DNA from: Acidobacteriota bacterium
GTDB taxonomy: Bacteria > Acidobacteriota > Terriglobia > 2-12-FULL-54-10
Direction: 5' to 3'
DNA: 40,002 bases
Assembly: GCA_016191085.1 (NCBI GenBank)
Contig: JACPPJ010000082.1
Location: 1 to 40,002, forward strand
Shown: positions 26,729 to 36,098 of the stretch, piece by piece
Layout of the letters: every line of letters starts with the position of its first letter
How positions within the stretch are numbered: the stretch's first letter is position 1
Translations under genes and position numbers: made by a program
The notes under the pieces: generated by a model
Database searches by the model: none
Seen by the model: only the letters and a program-made list of their open reading frames with translations
What the model was told of the DNA's origin: nothing

Positions 26729-27196
26729 ACCGACTCATGCACAGAAATGGCCTTGGCAACAGTGTGCCCCAGTGTTCCACAGCCGTACAAAGCCTATCCA
26801 GGAATTCGTTTCCAAAGCCTCACATCCCCGGTGTTTCGAATCCAACGCACGTAGCGAAGTGGGTAGAAGCTTAACCGAGGTCGGGCCGTATGTACTGATT
26901 CAGCGCCCCAGACGGGAATTGAAGCCCTAGGGGAGTATCTTCTCGTGGTTCCCGCCCTCGCCACATTTCTTTGCTGGGCACGCCGCGTGAACTCGTATTC
27001 CATAACATCTCATCTAATCATCTAACTTTTTACAAATTGATTACATACAGTTGACAATCCCTGGGACACTGCTTCAGGCAATCAAATAAATCTAATCTGA
27101 CGAAACCAATCCTGACGATCTGATCACTTGCGGACGGGTTGCCCTATCGCGACGAAGGCGGGATTGCGTCCGCATTGCACACGGAAGGAGAATCAC
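26729..27196. other. Divergent intergenic region
   Basis: This 468-bp stretch separates the VTC operon (minus) from the dehydrogenase gene (plus), and promoters for both must lie here. The part from 27003 to 27115 is clearly A/T-rich and contains TTGACA at 27051-27056, but no good -10 box follows at the right spacing. TTCGAATCC near 26835 looks like a tRNA T-loop, but no stem or acceptor fits. No gene is seen. Confidence 0.5.
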
Positions 27197-28804
27197 ATGC
27201 GTCGAAATGATTCTGCTCCCGCTGCGCGAAAGCGACAGCGTATTCTTGCCGGTTTCATTCTGGCGGCGATCGCAGCCGTGGTGGTGTTTAGCGGGCCTCG
27301 GCGTGTCCGTGGGCAGGCGACTGCTCCGACTGTAGTCGATCCCAAGCTCGCTGTCCGGACAGTAGTGAGCGGCCTTGACGCTTCCATTAGCATGGCGTTT
27401 GTTGGAACCAACGATCTTCTTGTGCTGGAGAAGAACACCGGAAAAGTGAAGCGAGTGACCAACGGCGTCGTCCAGGGCACGGTTCTGGATTTGGCGGTTA
27501 ACAACGCTTCAGAGCGCGGACTGCTGGGCATCGCACTACACCCGCAGTTTCCGGCGAACTCGGGCGTGTACCTCTACTGGACTTGCCGGAGCACGGCTGC
27601 GCTCGATGCGGACCCATACACACCTGAAGAGCAGGAATGCTCAAACACGCCTGGTCTTGGCGCAGATAGCGCCAACATATTGGAGGTGCCGTTGCTGGGC
27701 AACCGCGTAGATCGTTTTGTATGGAATGGATCGACCCTGACGTTTGACAGCAACCTTATTAAACTGCGCGCATTTCAAAATGATGGCGCGCCCACGCCGG
27801 CAGGCCAGGGCGACGAAACACAGCCAGCACGCGGGAATCACGATGGCGGCGTCCTGCGCTTTGGGCCGGATGGGAAGCTATACATCGTGATTGGCGACCT
27901 GGGCCGACGCGGGAAGCTGCAGAACCTGGTCTGTGGACCGACGGCGACATGTCCCGGTACAACCATGCAAGATGACCAGTTCGGCGGACCAGATCCCGAC
28001 AACGCGCATCTCAGTGGCGTCATCCTGCGCCTCAACGATGACGGAACTGCGCCCGTGGATAACCCGTTTTACGGCACCGGTGCTGCGACGGGCGGACAAG
28101 TCGGAGCGAACATCCAGAAAATTTTTGCGTACGGAGTACGGAACAGCTTCGGCATGGCGTTCGATCCGAAGTCGGGAATGCTGTGGGACCAGCAGAACGG
28201 AGACGATTCCTTCAGCGAACTGAACCTGGTGGAGCCGGGGATGAACGGCGGCTGGGTTCAGATCATGGGACCTGTGGAGCGGCTGGCCCAGTACAAGGCG
28301 ATTGAAACCAGTCCAGCGAATGATCCGAATCTCGGAACACCGTACTTTGGGCTGCAACAGCTACGGTGGCCGCCAACGAACATAGCCAACAGTCCTGCGG
28401 ATGCCTTGTCGCGGTTGTTCATGCTGCCGGGGGCTCATTACAGCGACCCGGAATTTAGCTGGAAATTCGAGGTTTCTCCAGCAGGTATCGGCTTCCTGAA
28501 TAGCCGCGCGCTCGGGCCACAATACGAAGGCGATCTCTTTATCGGGTCTGCCAGAACGTTTCTGCTGGGCGGACAGATCTTCCGGATGCAGCTCACCGGC
28601 AATCGAAGAAAGATTGCCGTGGACGATCCGCGGTTGGAAGATCGCGTGGCCGACAACAATTTCAAATTCGATATCACTGAAAGCGAGAGCTTGCTGTTCG
28701 GCAGCAATTTCGGCGTTGCAACCGACATTCAGACCGGACCTAATGGCAATCTGTTTATCGTCTCGCTTACGAACGGAGCGATTTACGAGATCCACCGGCC
28801 ATGA
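27197..28804 (+). CDS. Exported glucose/sorbosone dehydrogenase-like (PQQ-type beta-propeller) protein
   Basis: About 535 residues with a signal peptide (about 1-40; ILAGFILAAIAAVVVFSG). The fold is the six-bladed propeller of soluble aldose dehydrogenases: DLLVLEKNTGKVKRV, SERGLLGIALHPQFPANSG, the active-site region ARGNHDGGVLRFGPDGKLYI, IFAYGVRNSFGMAFDP and TDIQTGPNGNLFIVSL. Members oxidise sugars in the periplasm with PQQ, though many homologues have no proven substrate. The ATG at 27197 is chosen because GGAAGGAG lies 7 bases upstream and the signal peptide begins here; a longer reading from 27128 lacks these. The CHRD gene follows after 43 bp. Confidence 0.85.
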   Translation: MRRNDSAPAARKRQRILAGFILAAIAAVVVFSGPRRVRGQATAPTVVDPKLAVRTVVSGLDASISMAFVGTNDLLVLEKNTGKVKRVTNGVVQGTVLDLAVNNASERGLLGIALHPQFPANSGVYLYWTCRSTAALDADPYTPEEQECSNTPGLGADSANILEVPLLGNRVDRFVWNGSTLTFDSNLIKLRAFQNDGAPTPAGQGDETQPARGNHDGGVLRFGPDGKLYIVIGDLGRRGKLQNLVCGPTATCPGTTMQDDQFGGPDPDNAHLSGVILRLNDDGTAPVDNPFYGTGAATGGQVGANIQKIFAYGVRNSFGMAFDPKSGMLWDQQNGDDSFSELNLVEPGMNGGWVQIMGPVERLAQYKAIETSPANDPNLGTPYFGLQQLRWPPTNIANSPADALSRLFMLPGAHYSDPEFSWKFEVSPAGIGFLNSRALGPQYEGDLFIGSARTFLLGGQIFRMQLTGNRRKIAVDDPRLEDRVADNNFKFDITESESLLFGSNFGVATDIQTGPNGNLFIVSLTNGAIYEIHRP

Positions 28805-28847
28805 GGCTTTTGATTCCTGGTGCGTTTTTACAAAGAGGAGAAGAGTA

Positions 28848-29414
28848 ATGACTATTTTCCGAATAACAACTCCGTCTAACGGGAATTGCTGGGTGGTTAT
28901 GCTGGCTGCCCTGATGATTTTGGCTACTCCATGGGCCGTTGGCGCGCAGCAGCTGGAGGCAAAGAACTTTGTGGCGCATTTGACCGGAGGCGAAGAGGTG
29001 CCCGCCCGCGCAACTCCGGCGACAGGACAAGCCATCTTCCATCTCAGCAAAGATGGAACCGAACTGGAGTACAAACTTATCGTGGCGAACATTGACAATG
29101 TTGTCGCCGCGCACATCCATCTGGGCGTAATCGGCGTCAACGGTGACGTGGTAGTGTCTTTGGCCGGCCCTTTCTCGCCCGGTGGAGGAGCGGTGAACGG
29201 CGTTCTGGCTGTAGGAACAATCACGCAGTCTAATTTGGTTGGGCCGCTGGCGGCGATGGATTTTTCAGTGCTCTTGGCAGCCATGCGCACAAGCGGCACT
29301 TACGTAAACGTTCACACTAACGACAGCGTGGCTCCGGCCAACACGGGCCCCGGCGACTTTCCCGGCGGCGAGATAAGAGGACAGATCAGGGCCGCCGGTC
29401 CGCAGGAAGAATAA
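28848..29414 (+). CDS. CHRD-domain exported protein
   Basis: A 188-residue protein. The signal peptide covers about 1-34 (LAALMILATPWAVGAQQ). The rest is one CHRD domain: FVAHLTGGEEVPARATPATG, AIFHLSKDGTELEYKLIV, NVVAAHIHLGVIGVNG and the ending DFPGGEIRGQI. CHRD domains are named after chordin and are common in secreted proteins of soil bacteria; no enzymatic role is known. GAGGAGAAG lies 5 bases before the ATG. It is the second gene of a pair with the dehydrogenase-like protein. Confidence 0.88.
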   Translation: MTIFRITTPSNGNCWVVMLAALMILATPWAVGAQQLEAKNFVAHLTGGEEVPARATPATGQAIFHLSKDGTELEYKLIVANIDNVVAAHIHLGVIGVNGDVVVSLAGPFSPGGGAVNGVLAVGTITQSNLVGPLAAMDFSVLLAAMRTSGTYVNVHTNDSVAPANTGPGDFPGGEIRGQIRAAGPQEE

Positions 29415-29756
29415 CGAATAACACCAGAGCGCGTGACAGGCCGCATTATTCTATCCGGCGCGCTCAGCGTTATTGCGGTGCTCTTCAGCCATTTAGCCAG
29501 ATACACCCCTCTTTGGGAAGCCGCCAAGGTTCGCGCTGGCGTCATCCTGTACGGCAAGCCGAAGGAAGGAAAGATGGGAACCAGTTGGCCTGTCGCTTCC
29601 ACGATCTACGTCACACCGCATGTACTCGAATGCTGGAGGCGGAGATTGCGTTCTCCGTGGTAGGCACGATTCGACGACATCTATAGACACGACGCAGCGC
29701 CGCTCGAACATGCCCTCGCCCACAGGTATGCTTATCCCGATTAGCGACTCAACACG
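29415..29756. other. 342-bp gap with no firm gene
   Basis: One plus-strand frame opens at a GTG at 29433 and runs to 29663 (76 codons). It starts with a hydrophobic stretch (IILSGALSVIAVLFSHLARY) that could be a membrane anchor. There is no clear ribosome binding site and the family is not recognised, so it is noted only as a possible small gene. Nothing else is seen. Confidence 0.3.
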
Positions 29757-30278
29757 CTACCAGCGCCGAACTCGACCGACGTCCGCATGGACGAAGTCAG
29801 AGCGCGGATAATAACCGACACCTCCACGCTGAAGCGCCAGAGCGACATTGCGCAACTGAGCCGTCCTCACGGCCGGTACGCGGATGTCGATCGCTTCACC
29901 CTGCATGTGAAGGCTCTTCTTGGCCACGCCAGAGGTGTGCGTCCGAAGGAACTCATTGCTCCAAGGCGTGCGATACCCGCTGATGATCTGAATCTCAGCT
30001 TCGGGGTGGCCCAGGGCAGCGGTAAGATCCCGAAGCAAGTCGAACAGCCGTGGTTCGAAGTGATGAACGTCGCCGGTGCGGTAATCGCGAAGAAAATAAT
30101 CGAGCTCTTTCAGTGCTTCCGGGTAAGCGGCACCAACCCGGTAGACAACGTCAATGCTTTCGCTGGTGTGCGTATGATAGAGGCGCAACCTGTGTTCTCG
30201 AGCGCCGGACGCGGCGGACAGAGCAGCGTCGGAAGGAAGAGCTCGTGCCGAAAACACGAGAACTGTAAGGTGCATCAT
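29757..30278 (-). CDS. DUF882 / M15-type murein peptidase-like protein
   Basis: A 173-residue protein from the ATG at 30278. After a short hydrophobic start ([16 protein letters not shown]) the sequence matches the YcbK/DUF882 family throughout: [49 protein letters not shown], the zinc-site pattern [14 protein letters not shown], and [22 protein letters not shown] at the end. Such proteins trim peptidoglycan peptides or act in wall remodelling. The open frame continues upstream without a stop into the tail of a broken P-type ATPase (to 30425), so the gene has been joined to that remnant, and its own promoter and ribosome binding site are not evident. It may be weakly expressed. Confidence 0.75.
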   Translation of the reverse strand: MMHLTVLVFSARALPSDAALSAASGAREHRLRLYHTHTSESIDVVYRVGAAYPEALKELDYFLRDYRTGDVHHFEPRLFDLLRDLTAALGHPEAEIQIISGYRTPWSNEFLRTHTSGVAKKSLHMQGEAIDIRVPAVRTAQLRNVALALQRGGVGYYPRSDFVHADVGRVRRW

Positions 30279-30280
30279 GC

Positions 30281-30907
30281 ATTGCAGTCCATGCCAGAGC
30301 GTGCGATTTGCCAAATGCCGTCCCACCGGAGGACGTTTCAACACGGTCGGGCTAGGTGGCTCCGCACCCAGTGCGAGCGCTGGCAGAATATCTGTACCAA
30401 TATCGAGGGCCAGAACCTGTAACACACCGAGCGCGAGCGGGAATCGTCCCCCCGGACAGAGCCCATACGACGAACGGTGTCAGTTCAGCGACGTTGTCAG
30501 TCAGGTGGTATGTGAGAAAACGGCGAGTATTGGCGAATGTCGTCCGCCCCTGTTCAATGGCGGCGACAATGGTCGCGAAATTGTCATCGAGAAGCACCAG
30601 GTCCGCCGTTTCCCGAGCCACATCGGTACCGGACCGGCCCATTGCGATTCCAATTGCTGCTTCCTGAAGAGCAGGGAGCATCATTCACGCCGTCCCCGGT
30701 CATCGCAACCACGTGCCCCCGTTTGCGGAGAACACGCGCGATTCGCAGTTTTTCTTCGGGTGAGACACGACTGACAACTACACCGTCGCGGTCGATCAAT
30801 GCTCCGAGTATGGCGTCATCTGGTGGAAGCGCCTGGCCGTCGAGAACAAGCGCCTCTCTACCGAGCAATCCCACCTCGCTCGCGATGGCGCGGACGGTTG
30901 CCGGATG
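30281..30907 (-). pseudogene. Remnant of a second P-type cation ATPase
   Basis: Three frames together give the end of a P-type ATPase. Frame one (30907 to about 30665) has HPATVRAIASEVGLLGREA and ends MTGDGVNDAP. Frame two (to about 30440) has IGIAMGRSGTDVARETADLV, LLDDNFATIVAAIEQGR and [19 protein letters not shown]. Frame three (to 30281) has [20 protein letters not shown]. Each switch fits a single inserted base (an extra T after GATGCTCCC, and an extra G near ATTCCC). The phosphorylation site, the actuator domain and the last helices are missing. The copy is therefore dead, and it differs clearly from the intact pump at 7254-9956. Confidence 0.8.
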
Positions 30908-31010
30908 AGAACTTGGTTGCATCCTGTAACCCGTTTCCATAACGGGTTCATTCTCGTTTTGCGCGACGATTCTCCCAGCGTTACATTTTAGATTGCACGA
31001 TATAGCCTGT

Positions 31011-31038
31011 TTCGCACGTGCCGCGGGCAAGTTATACT
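31011..31038 (+). promoter_or_regulatory. Candidate promoter of the tcuA-like gene
   Basis: TTCGCA (31011-31016) and TATACT (31033-31038) are 16 bp apart. Transcription would start near 31045, which supports the GTG start at 31072 and argues against one at 31018. Match only; no regulator site was recognised. Confidence 0.35.
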
Positions 31039-31071
31039 GATTGGTTTAGGCCGTGCTTCTGGAGGCCGCCT

Positions 31072-32466
31072 GTGGATAGATCGCGCACTTACGATGTGCT
31101 GGTTGCCGGCGCAGGCAATGCCGCGCTCTGCGCCGCCCTGGCTGCGCGACAGACCGGGGCCACTGTGCTGGTACTCGAAGCCGCCCCCAAGCACATGCGC
31201 GGCGGCAACAGCAGGCATACTCGTAATCTGCGATGCATGCACGATGCGCCTTCCGGCGTCCTGGTGGACTCCTACACCGAAAACGAGTATTGGGACGACC
31301 TCATCAAGGTGACCGGAGGAAATACCAATGAGCGGCTCGCGCGAATCGCGATTCGTGGATCGGGAAATTGTCGCGAGTGGATGATCTCCCACGGTGCGCG
31401 GTTTCAACCGTCACTCGAAGGCACCTTGCATCTCTCGCGCACGAACGCTTTTTTTCTTGGCGGCGGCAAAGCCGTCGTGAATGCCTATTGCCGGGCGGCG
31501 GAGAAACTTGGCGTTGAGATCGAGTACGACACTGAGATCACCGGCGTCAATATTCAAGATGGTAACTTCCAGTCGGTTGTCGCGAAACGCAACGGCTCTA
31601 GTCACGGGGTTCGTGCCAAGGCTTTTGTGGCGGCGTCCGGCGGCTTTCAGGCCAATATTCCATGGCTCAAGGAGGCTTGGGGAGACGCGGCGGAAAACTT
31701 TATCATCCGCGGCACTCCGTATGACCAGGGACGAGTCCTGCGCCTGTTGATGGATCAGGGCGCGAAGACGGTTGGCGATCCGGCACAGTGTCACGCTATT
31801 GCTCTGGACGCCCGCGCGCCTCGCTTCGATGGCGGCATTGTCACGCGGGTCGATTCCATCTCGCTTGGCATAGTGGTGAACCGCAACGCGGTTCGCTTCT
31901 ATGACGAAGGCGAGGACTTCTGGCCCAAGCGCTACGCCATCTGGGGAAGACTCATCGCGCAGCAACCGGGACAGATCGCTTTCTCGATCCTAGATTCCAA
32001 GTGCATTGGCAAGTTCATGCCGCCGGCGTTTCCGCCCGTGACTGCGGGGACCATCAACGAACTCGCCCGGGCGTTGGCGCTCGATCCCAACATTCTCGAA
32101 ACCACCGTTTCGGGATACAACGCTGCGGTATGTCCAGGCACGTTCAATCACGCCTTACTCGACGACTGCACCACGCAAGGTCTCACCCCGCCCAAGAGCC
32201 ACTGGGCCATGCGCCTGGACAGCCCGCCGTTTTATGCGTACCCGTTGCGGCCAGGGATTACTTTCACTTACCTCGGCGTCGGCGTCAATGAGCGCGCGCA
32301 ACTGCTGATGCAGGACGACAAAGCCGTGCCGAACATCTTCGCGGCCGGCGAGATCATGGCCGGCAATATTCTCGGGAAAGGATATCTGGCGGGTCTAGGT
32401 ATGACGATAGGAACCGTGTTCGGGCGAATCGCCGGCGAGGAGGCCGCGCGCTATGCCCGCAGCTAA
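31072..32466 (+). CDS. tcuA: FAD-dependent tricarballylate dehydrogenase-like protein
   Basis: About 464 residues. The N-terminal FAD-binding fold reads YDVLVAGAGNAALCAALAA with an acidic end (VLVLEAAP), followed by MRGGNSRHTRNLRCMH, typical of TcuA. FFLGGGKAVVNAYCRAAEKLG and the C-terminal FAD segment NIFAAGEIMAGNILGKGYLAGLG complete the fumarate-reductase-like flavoprotein fold. In Salmonella TcuA oxidises tricarballylate to cis-aconitate. The start is a GTG at 31072 with GGAGG 6 bases upstream; an earlier GTG at 31018 would add 18 residues ahead of the FAD fold. It overlaps the tcuB-like gene by 14 bp. Assignment rests on the pair; another tricarboxylate-type substrate is possible. Confidence 0.82.
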   Translation: MDRSRTYDVLVAGAGNAALCAALAARQTGATVLVLEAAPKHMRGGNSRHTRNLRCMHDAPSGVLVDSYTENEYWDDLIKVTGGNTNERLARIAIRGSGNCREWMISHGARFQPSLEGTLHLSRTNAFFLGGGKAVVNAYCRAAEKLGVEIEYDTEITGVNIQDGNFQSVVAKRNGSSHGVRAKAFVAASGGFQANIPWLKEAWGDAAENFIIRGTPYDQGRVLRLLMDQGAKTVGDPAQCHAIALDARAPRFDGGIVTRVDSISLGIVVNRNAVRFYDEGEDFWPKRYAIWGRLIAQQPGQIAFSILDSKCIGKFMPPAFPPVTAGTINELARALALDPNILETTVSGYNAAVCPGTFNHALLDDCTTQGLTPPKSHWAMRLDSPPFYAYPLRPGITFTYLGVGVNERAQLLMQDDKAVPNIFAAGEIMAGNILGKGYLAGLGMTIGTVFGRIAGEEAARYARS

Positions 32467-33643
32467 CGTCATGGCCGACGAGACAAAGAGCCGCGACCCG
32501 CGGCAAGCCGGGGCAGGCCGGCAGGGAGCGGTCCAGTTTGGTGCTGAGAAGGACCTCATCCAAGAGGGCGAGCGCATCATGCGGCTTTGCAACGCCTGCC
32601 GCTACTGCGAAGGGTATTGCGCCGTTTTTCCCGCCATGGAGCGGCGGCTGGCATTTCCGGAGGGCGACCTGAACTATCTTGCGAATCTCTGCCATAACTG
32701 TAGCGAATGCTACTATGCCTGCCCCTATACTCCGCCGCATGAATTCGCTTTGAATGTGCCTCGGACCTTCGCTGAAATCCGCGCGGCGACCTACCGCAAG
32801 TACGCATGGCCGGGATTATTAGCGATACTTTTTCGGCGCAATGGCTTAAAGGTAGCTGCCAGCACGATTCTGGGTTCAGCGCTGTTCCTCATAGCGCTTC
32901 TGGCGATGCAACCCGCAGCGTTTTTCGAAGCTCATCAAGACTCCGATGGCGCGTTCTACGCCGTGATGCCGCATACGGTGATGACGGCTACCTTCAGCAT
33001 CGCGTCAATCATCGTAGTCCTGGTGCTCGCGGCCGGAGTATTTCAATTTTGGCGAGACACGGGCGGCGGTGGTGTAGGTTTACGCGGCCTCGGGCAGGCC
33101 ATGGCGGATTCGCTTCGGCTGCGCTATTTGGAAGGGGGCGGTGATGGCTGCGCCTATCCCGCTGAAGGACATTCTCACGCTCGCCGCTGGTTTCACCACT
33201 TCACGTTCTATGGCTTCATCCTCTGTTTCGCAGCGACGACCGTGGCGGCGTTCTATCATTATTTTTGGGGCTGGTTAGCCCCGTATCCCTTCTGGAGCGC
33301 ACCTGTCCTCCTCGGAACGGTGGGCGGTATCGGACTCCTGATCGGGCCTGTGGGGCTGCTGTGGCTGAGACGCGGGCGCAATCCGGAGACCGGCGATCCG
33401 CAACAGAGCGGCATGGACATTGCATTTCTGGTGCTGCTTTTCGTCACCAGCATAACGGGCCTCCTCCTGCTGGTGTTGCGCGAGACCACCGCGATGGGCG
33501 TGCTGCTCGCAGTGCACCTCGGCGCGGTGATGGGCCTGTTCGTGACCATGCCTTACGGGAAATTCGTTCACGCCACGTATCGAATTGCAGCGCTGGTTCG
33601 AAACGCACAGGAGAAGCAGCAGCAAGCGCCCCGTCCACATTGA
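32453..33643 (+). CDS. tcuB: TcuB/CitB-like iron-sulfur, cytochrome b-type membrane protein
   Basis: A 396-residue protein that reoxidises the flavin of TcuA and passes electrons to the quinone pool. Two ferredoxin-type clusters are visible near the N-terminus: LCNACRYCEGYC and LCHNCSECYYACPY. About six membrane helices follow, with histidines placed for haem (HARRWFHHFTFYGFIL, AFYHYFWGW, AVHLGAVMGLF, GKFVHATYRI). GAGGAGG about 8 bases upstream of the ATG at 32453 supports this start inside the end of the tcuA-like gene; an internal ATG at 32471 lacks such a site. Confidence 0.85.
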   Translation: MPAANVMADETKSRDPRQAGAGRQGAVQFGAEKDLIQEGERIMRLCNACRYCEGYCAVFPAMERRLAFPEGDLNYLANLCHNCSECYYACPYTPPHEFALNVPRTFAEIRAATYRKYAWPGLLAILFRRNGLKVAASTILGSALFLIALLAMQPAAFFEAHQDSDGAFYAVMPHTVMTATFSIASIIVVLVLAAGVFQFWRDTGGGGVGLRGLGQAMADSLRLRYLEGGGDGCAYPAEGHSHARRWFHHFTFYGFILCFAATTVAAFYHYFWGWLAPYPFWSAPVLLGTVGGIGLLIGPVGLLWLRRGRNPETGDPQQSGMDIAFLVLLFVTSITGLLLLVLRETTAMGVLLAVHLGAVMGLFVTMPYGKFVHATYRIAALVRNAQEKQQQAPRPH

Positions 33644-33741
33644 TACGCTCCGTCTTGAAACGGATGGAAGCTTCGCGTACGATCTAACGCAATAAATCCG
33701 AACTGAATGGAATCGTGACTATGCTTGATTAGAGGAATTCT

Positions 33742-34332
33742 ATGCTTATTTTTAGGAAGGTGATCTCAGCAGCACTGCTGGCGACAGCCTTGGTTACACC
33801 GTTGTGGGGCGCGCAAACGGCCGCTAAACCTCCGACTAACTCTCCCTCGCAGGCCGAAGCGCCGCCCATCGATCCCGCCAAACTCGCCGACCTGCAACGG
33901 CTCTTAGAAGTCTCCGGCTCGAAAAAGAATGTCCATGAAATGACCGGCGCAATGCTCAACAGCCTGAGGCCGCAACTCGAAAGAGGGATGCCGCCGGGCG
34001 AGCGGAGCCAGCAGGTCGTCACTGCGGTGTTGAGGAAACTAACCTCAGTGATTGATTCCGATGAGTTCTTTCTTCACCTGGCCCAGATCTACGATAACTT
34101 TTTCACTCAAGAAGACGTGCGGGAGCTGATCAAATTTTACGAGTCACCGGCCGGCAAGCATTTCGCCGCGGTGATGCCGCAGATGACCCAGCAGTTCGTC
34201 AACGTGACGCAGCAGTGGCTGGCCGAGCGCGTGCCCAAGATGATGGAAGAGCTCTCACAAGAGTATCCGGAATTGAAACCAGGATCTCCCAGACCACCGG
34301 CGCCTGAGCGCCCCAGCGGGCAATCGCTTTGA
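33742..34332 (+). CDS. DUF2059 exported protein
   Basis: A 196-residue protein with a signal peptide (about 1-23, ending PLWGAQT). A proline-rich linker is followed by LADLQRLLEVSGSKKNVHEM and by the DUF2059 core FTQEDVRELIKFYESPAGKHF with MPQMTQQFVNVTQQWLAERV. The function of the family is unknown; it is periplasmic and helical. AGAGGA lies 5 bases before the ATG. It sits between the tcuB-like gene (98-bp gap) and the MFS carrier (46-bp gap), interrupting what would otherwise be a tcuABC order. Confidence 0.85.
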   Translation: MLIFRKVISAALLATALVTPLWGAQTAAKPPTNSPSQAEAPPIDPAKLADLQRLLEVSGSKKNVHEMTGAMLNSLRPQLERGMPPGERSQQVVTAVLRKLTSVIDSDEFFLHLAQIYDNFFTQEDVRELIKFYESPAGKHFAAVMPQMTQQFVNVTQQWLAERVPKMMEELSQEYPELKPGSPRPPAPERPSGQSL

Positions 34333-34378
34333 AGCAGCGTTCGGCGGTCAGCTTTCAGCGATTCTCCAAAAACACAGC

Positions 34379-35734
34379 ATGAACGCATCGTTAACAACCG
34401 GGGCGGCGGAGCTTTCCGGTGTTCCCTGGTACCGAGAACTGAACCGCGACCATTGGCGCGTGCTGATGGCCAGCTTCATGGGCTGGGTGTTTGACGGATA
34501 CGAGAATTACTCGCTGTTCCTGGTCTCCGCCCCCGCATTGCGGGAACTCCTCACCGCCGATCAGCTTGGTGAGATGTCGATTTATTCGGGCATCATTGTT
34601 GCTTCCATGCTGCTCGGCGTGGGCTCGGGAGGAATTCTGGGGGGTGTGGTGGCCGACTACATCGGGCGCAGACGCACCATGATGATCACCATCCTGGTGT
34701 ACTCCATCTGCACCGGATTGACGGGTTTCGTCCAGAGCTGGCCGCAACTGGCGTTGTTTCGGTTCCTGGCCGGACTGGGCATGGGCGGGGAGTGGGCCAC
34801 CGGCACTACTCTGATGGCGGAAAGCTGGCCCACCCGCGCGCGCGCCAAAGGGCTCGGCATCATGCAATCGGCGTTCGGCTGGGGCGCGCTGACGGCCTCC
34901 TGCGTCTGGTACTTGCTGGCGTCTAGGGGCGGACCCGGCGCCTGGCGAATCGTCTTCTTCCTTGGAGTGCTGCCGGCGTTTTTCGTGCTCTATCTGCGGC
35001 GGAACGTGAAAGAGTCGGAGAAGTGGCTGGAAAAGCGCCAACAGCGCCGCGACCTGAAGACGCTGCAAAGCTCCGGAATCACGCTCTCCCAAGAACAGAA
35101 CATTGTGGCGGGCTTTACGCTGGCATCACTGTTTCGCGACCCTCAGCTTCGTCGTACGGTGCTGCTTTGTCTGCTGATGTCACTGGGCACGATGATAGGA
35201 TTCTGGGGCGTGTCGACTTGGATTCCAATGTATGTGGAGTCTGCCGCCAAGGCCGGCAACTTCGCGAACCCGGCCCGCTGGGGCGCGCTGGCGGGCGTGC
35301 TCTTTACGATGGGCAGCATCGTCGGCTACGTCTCGGCAGGATTCCTGGCGGACCTGATCGGCCGTCGCGGCATGCTCTTGTTCCTGTTTGTAGGCGCGCT
35401 GGTGACCACGCCTTTCGTATTCCTGTGGACCCACTCACCCGTTGCCATAGCCATTGCCGCTTGCGTCAATGGCGCGTTCACGTTGGGACAGTTTGCGTGG
35501 ATGGCGATCTACTCTCCCGAACTGTTTCCCACCGCCGTGCGCGCCACATCAGTCAGCGTGGTATTCAATGGCACGCGGTTCGTGTCGATCCTCGGTCCGT
35601 TTGTCGGCGGAGTTCTCATCACACGCCTGGGCGGATTCACTACCACAGCGCTGCTTTTCAGTTGCGCCTACGTGTTGGCAATCTGCGCCGTTCCGTTCCT
35701 GCCGGAAACCAAAGGCAAGCCGCTGCCAGGATAG
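34379..35734 (+). CDS. MFS transporter (metabolite:H+ symporter type)
   Basis: A 451-residue inner-membrane carrier with twelve predicted helices. The two halves each carry the loop motif of the superfamily: GGVVADYIGRRRTMM in the first and GFLADLIGRRGMLL in the second. LALFRFLAGLGMGGEWATG and the C-terminal PFLPETKG are typical of the sialate and organic-acid symporters. In Salmonella the third tcu gene is an MFS carrier for citrate/tricarballylate, so an organic acid is the best guess for this one; the sequence does not fix the substrate. Confidence 0.85.
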   Translation: MNASLTTGAAELSGVPWYRELNRDHWRVLMASFMGWVFDGYENYSLFLVSAPALRELLTADQLGEMSIYSGIIVASMLLGVGSGGILGGVVADYIGRRRTMMITILVYSICTGLTGFVQSWPQLALFRFLAGLGMGGEWATGTTLMAESWPTRARAKGLGIMQSAFGWGALTASCVWYLLASRGGPGAWRIVFFLGVLPAFFVLYLRRNVKESEKWLEKRQQRRDLKTLQSSGITLSQEQNIVAGFTLASLFRDPQLRRTVLLCLLMSLGTMIGFWGVSTWIPMYVESAAKAGNFANPARWGALAGVLFTMGSIVGYVSAGFLADLIGRRGMLLFLFVGALVTTPFVFLWTHSPVAIAIAACVNGAFTLGQFAWMAIYSPELFPTAVRATSVSVVFNGTRFVSILGPFVGGVLITRLGGFTTTALLFSCAYVLAICAVPFLPETKGKPLPG

Positions 35735-35774
35735 GCTAACGTTCAACGCAACGCTTCGCACGGTTTGTTGCCCA

Positions 35775-36098
35775 ATGAGCCAAATCCTTCAACGAATTCG
35801 TGAGTTGATCGCAACTGAGCAGGTGCTGATCTCAGACCACGGATACGAAGAATTGGCCGCCGATGATATTCTAGTAACAGAGGTTCTCGCGGGCGTGGAT
35901 AACGCAGTCTTAATAGAAGAATACTCCACGTACGCCAAGGGTCCATGCGTGCTGGTGCTGCAGAGAGATCACAACAGGCAGCCGATCCATGTGGTGTGGG
36001 GCATTCCAAGAGGATCGGAGTTCCCCGCTGTATTAGTCACCGCGTACAGACCTGATCCACGGCGATGGAGTGAAGACTTTCTGAGGAGAAAACCATGA
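35775..36098 (+). CDS. DUF4258 protein, possible toxin of a two-gene module
   Basis: A 107-residue cytosolic protein starting at the ATG at 35775. It has the DUF4258 pattern: QVLISDHGYEELAADDILV, a loop ending STYAKGPCVLVLQRD, and IHVVWGIPRGSEFPAVLVTAY with a basic end (DPRRWSEDFLRRKP). The fold resembles small RelE/BrnT-type RNases, and in other genomes such genes often come with a small partner. Here the partner starts within its stop codon (4-bp overlap). Toxin activity is not shown by the sequence. Confidence 0.75.
   Translation: MSQILQRIRELIATEQVLISDHGYEELAADDILVTEVLAGVDNAVLIEEYSTYAKGPCVLVLQRDHNRQPIHVVWGIPRGSEFPAVLVTAYRPDPRRWSEDFLRRKP

Noticed and set aside
26830..26850. tRNA-like T-loop TTCGAATCC
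   Set aside because: The flanking bases do not form a T-stem, and no anticodon arm or acceptor stem can be built.
27051..27080. TTGACA as promoter of the dehydrogenase gene
   Set aside because: No -10 box is present at 16-18 bp; the match to -35 alone is not enough.
28361..29299. Minus-strand open frame of 312 codons across the dehydrogenase/CHRD boundary
   Set aside because: It covers the ends of two well-supported plus-strand genes and shows no recognisable domain.
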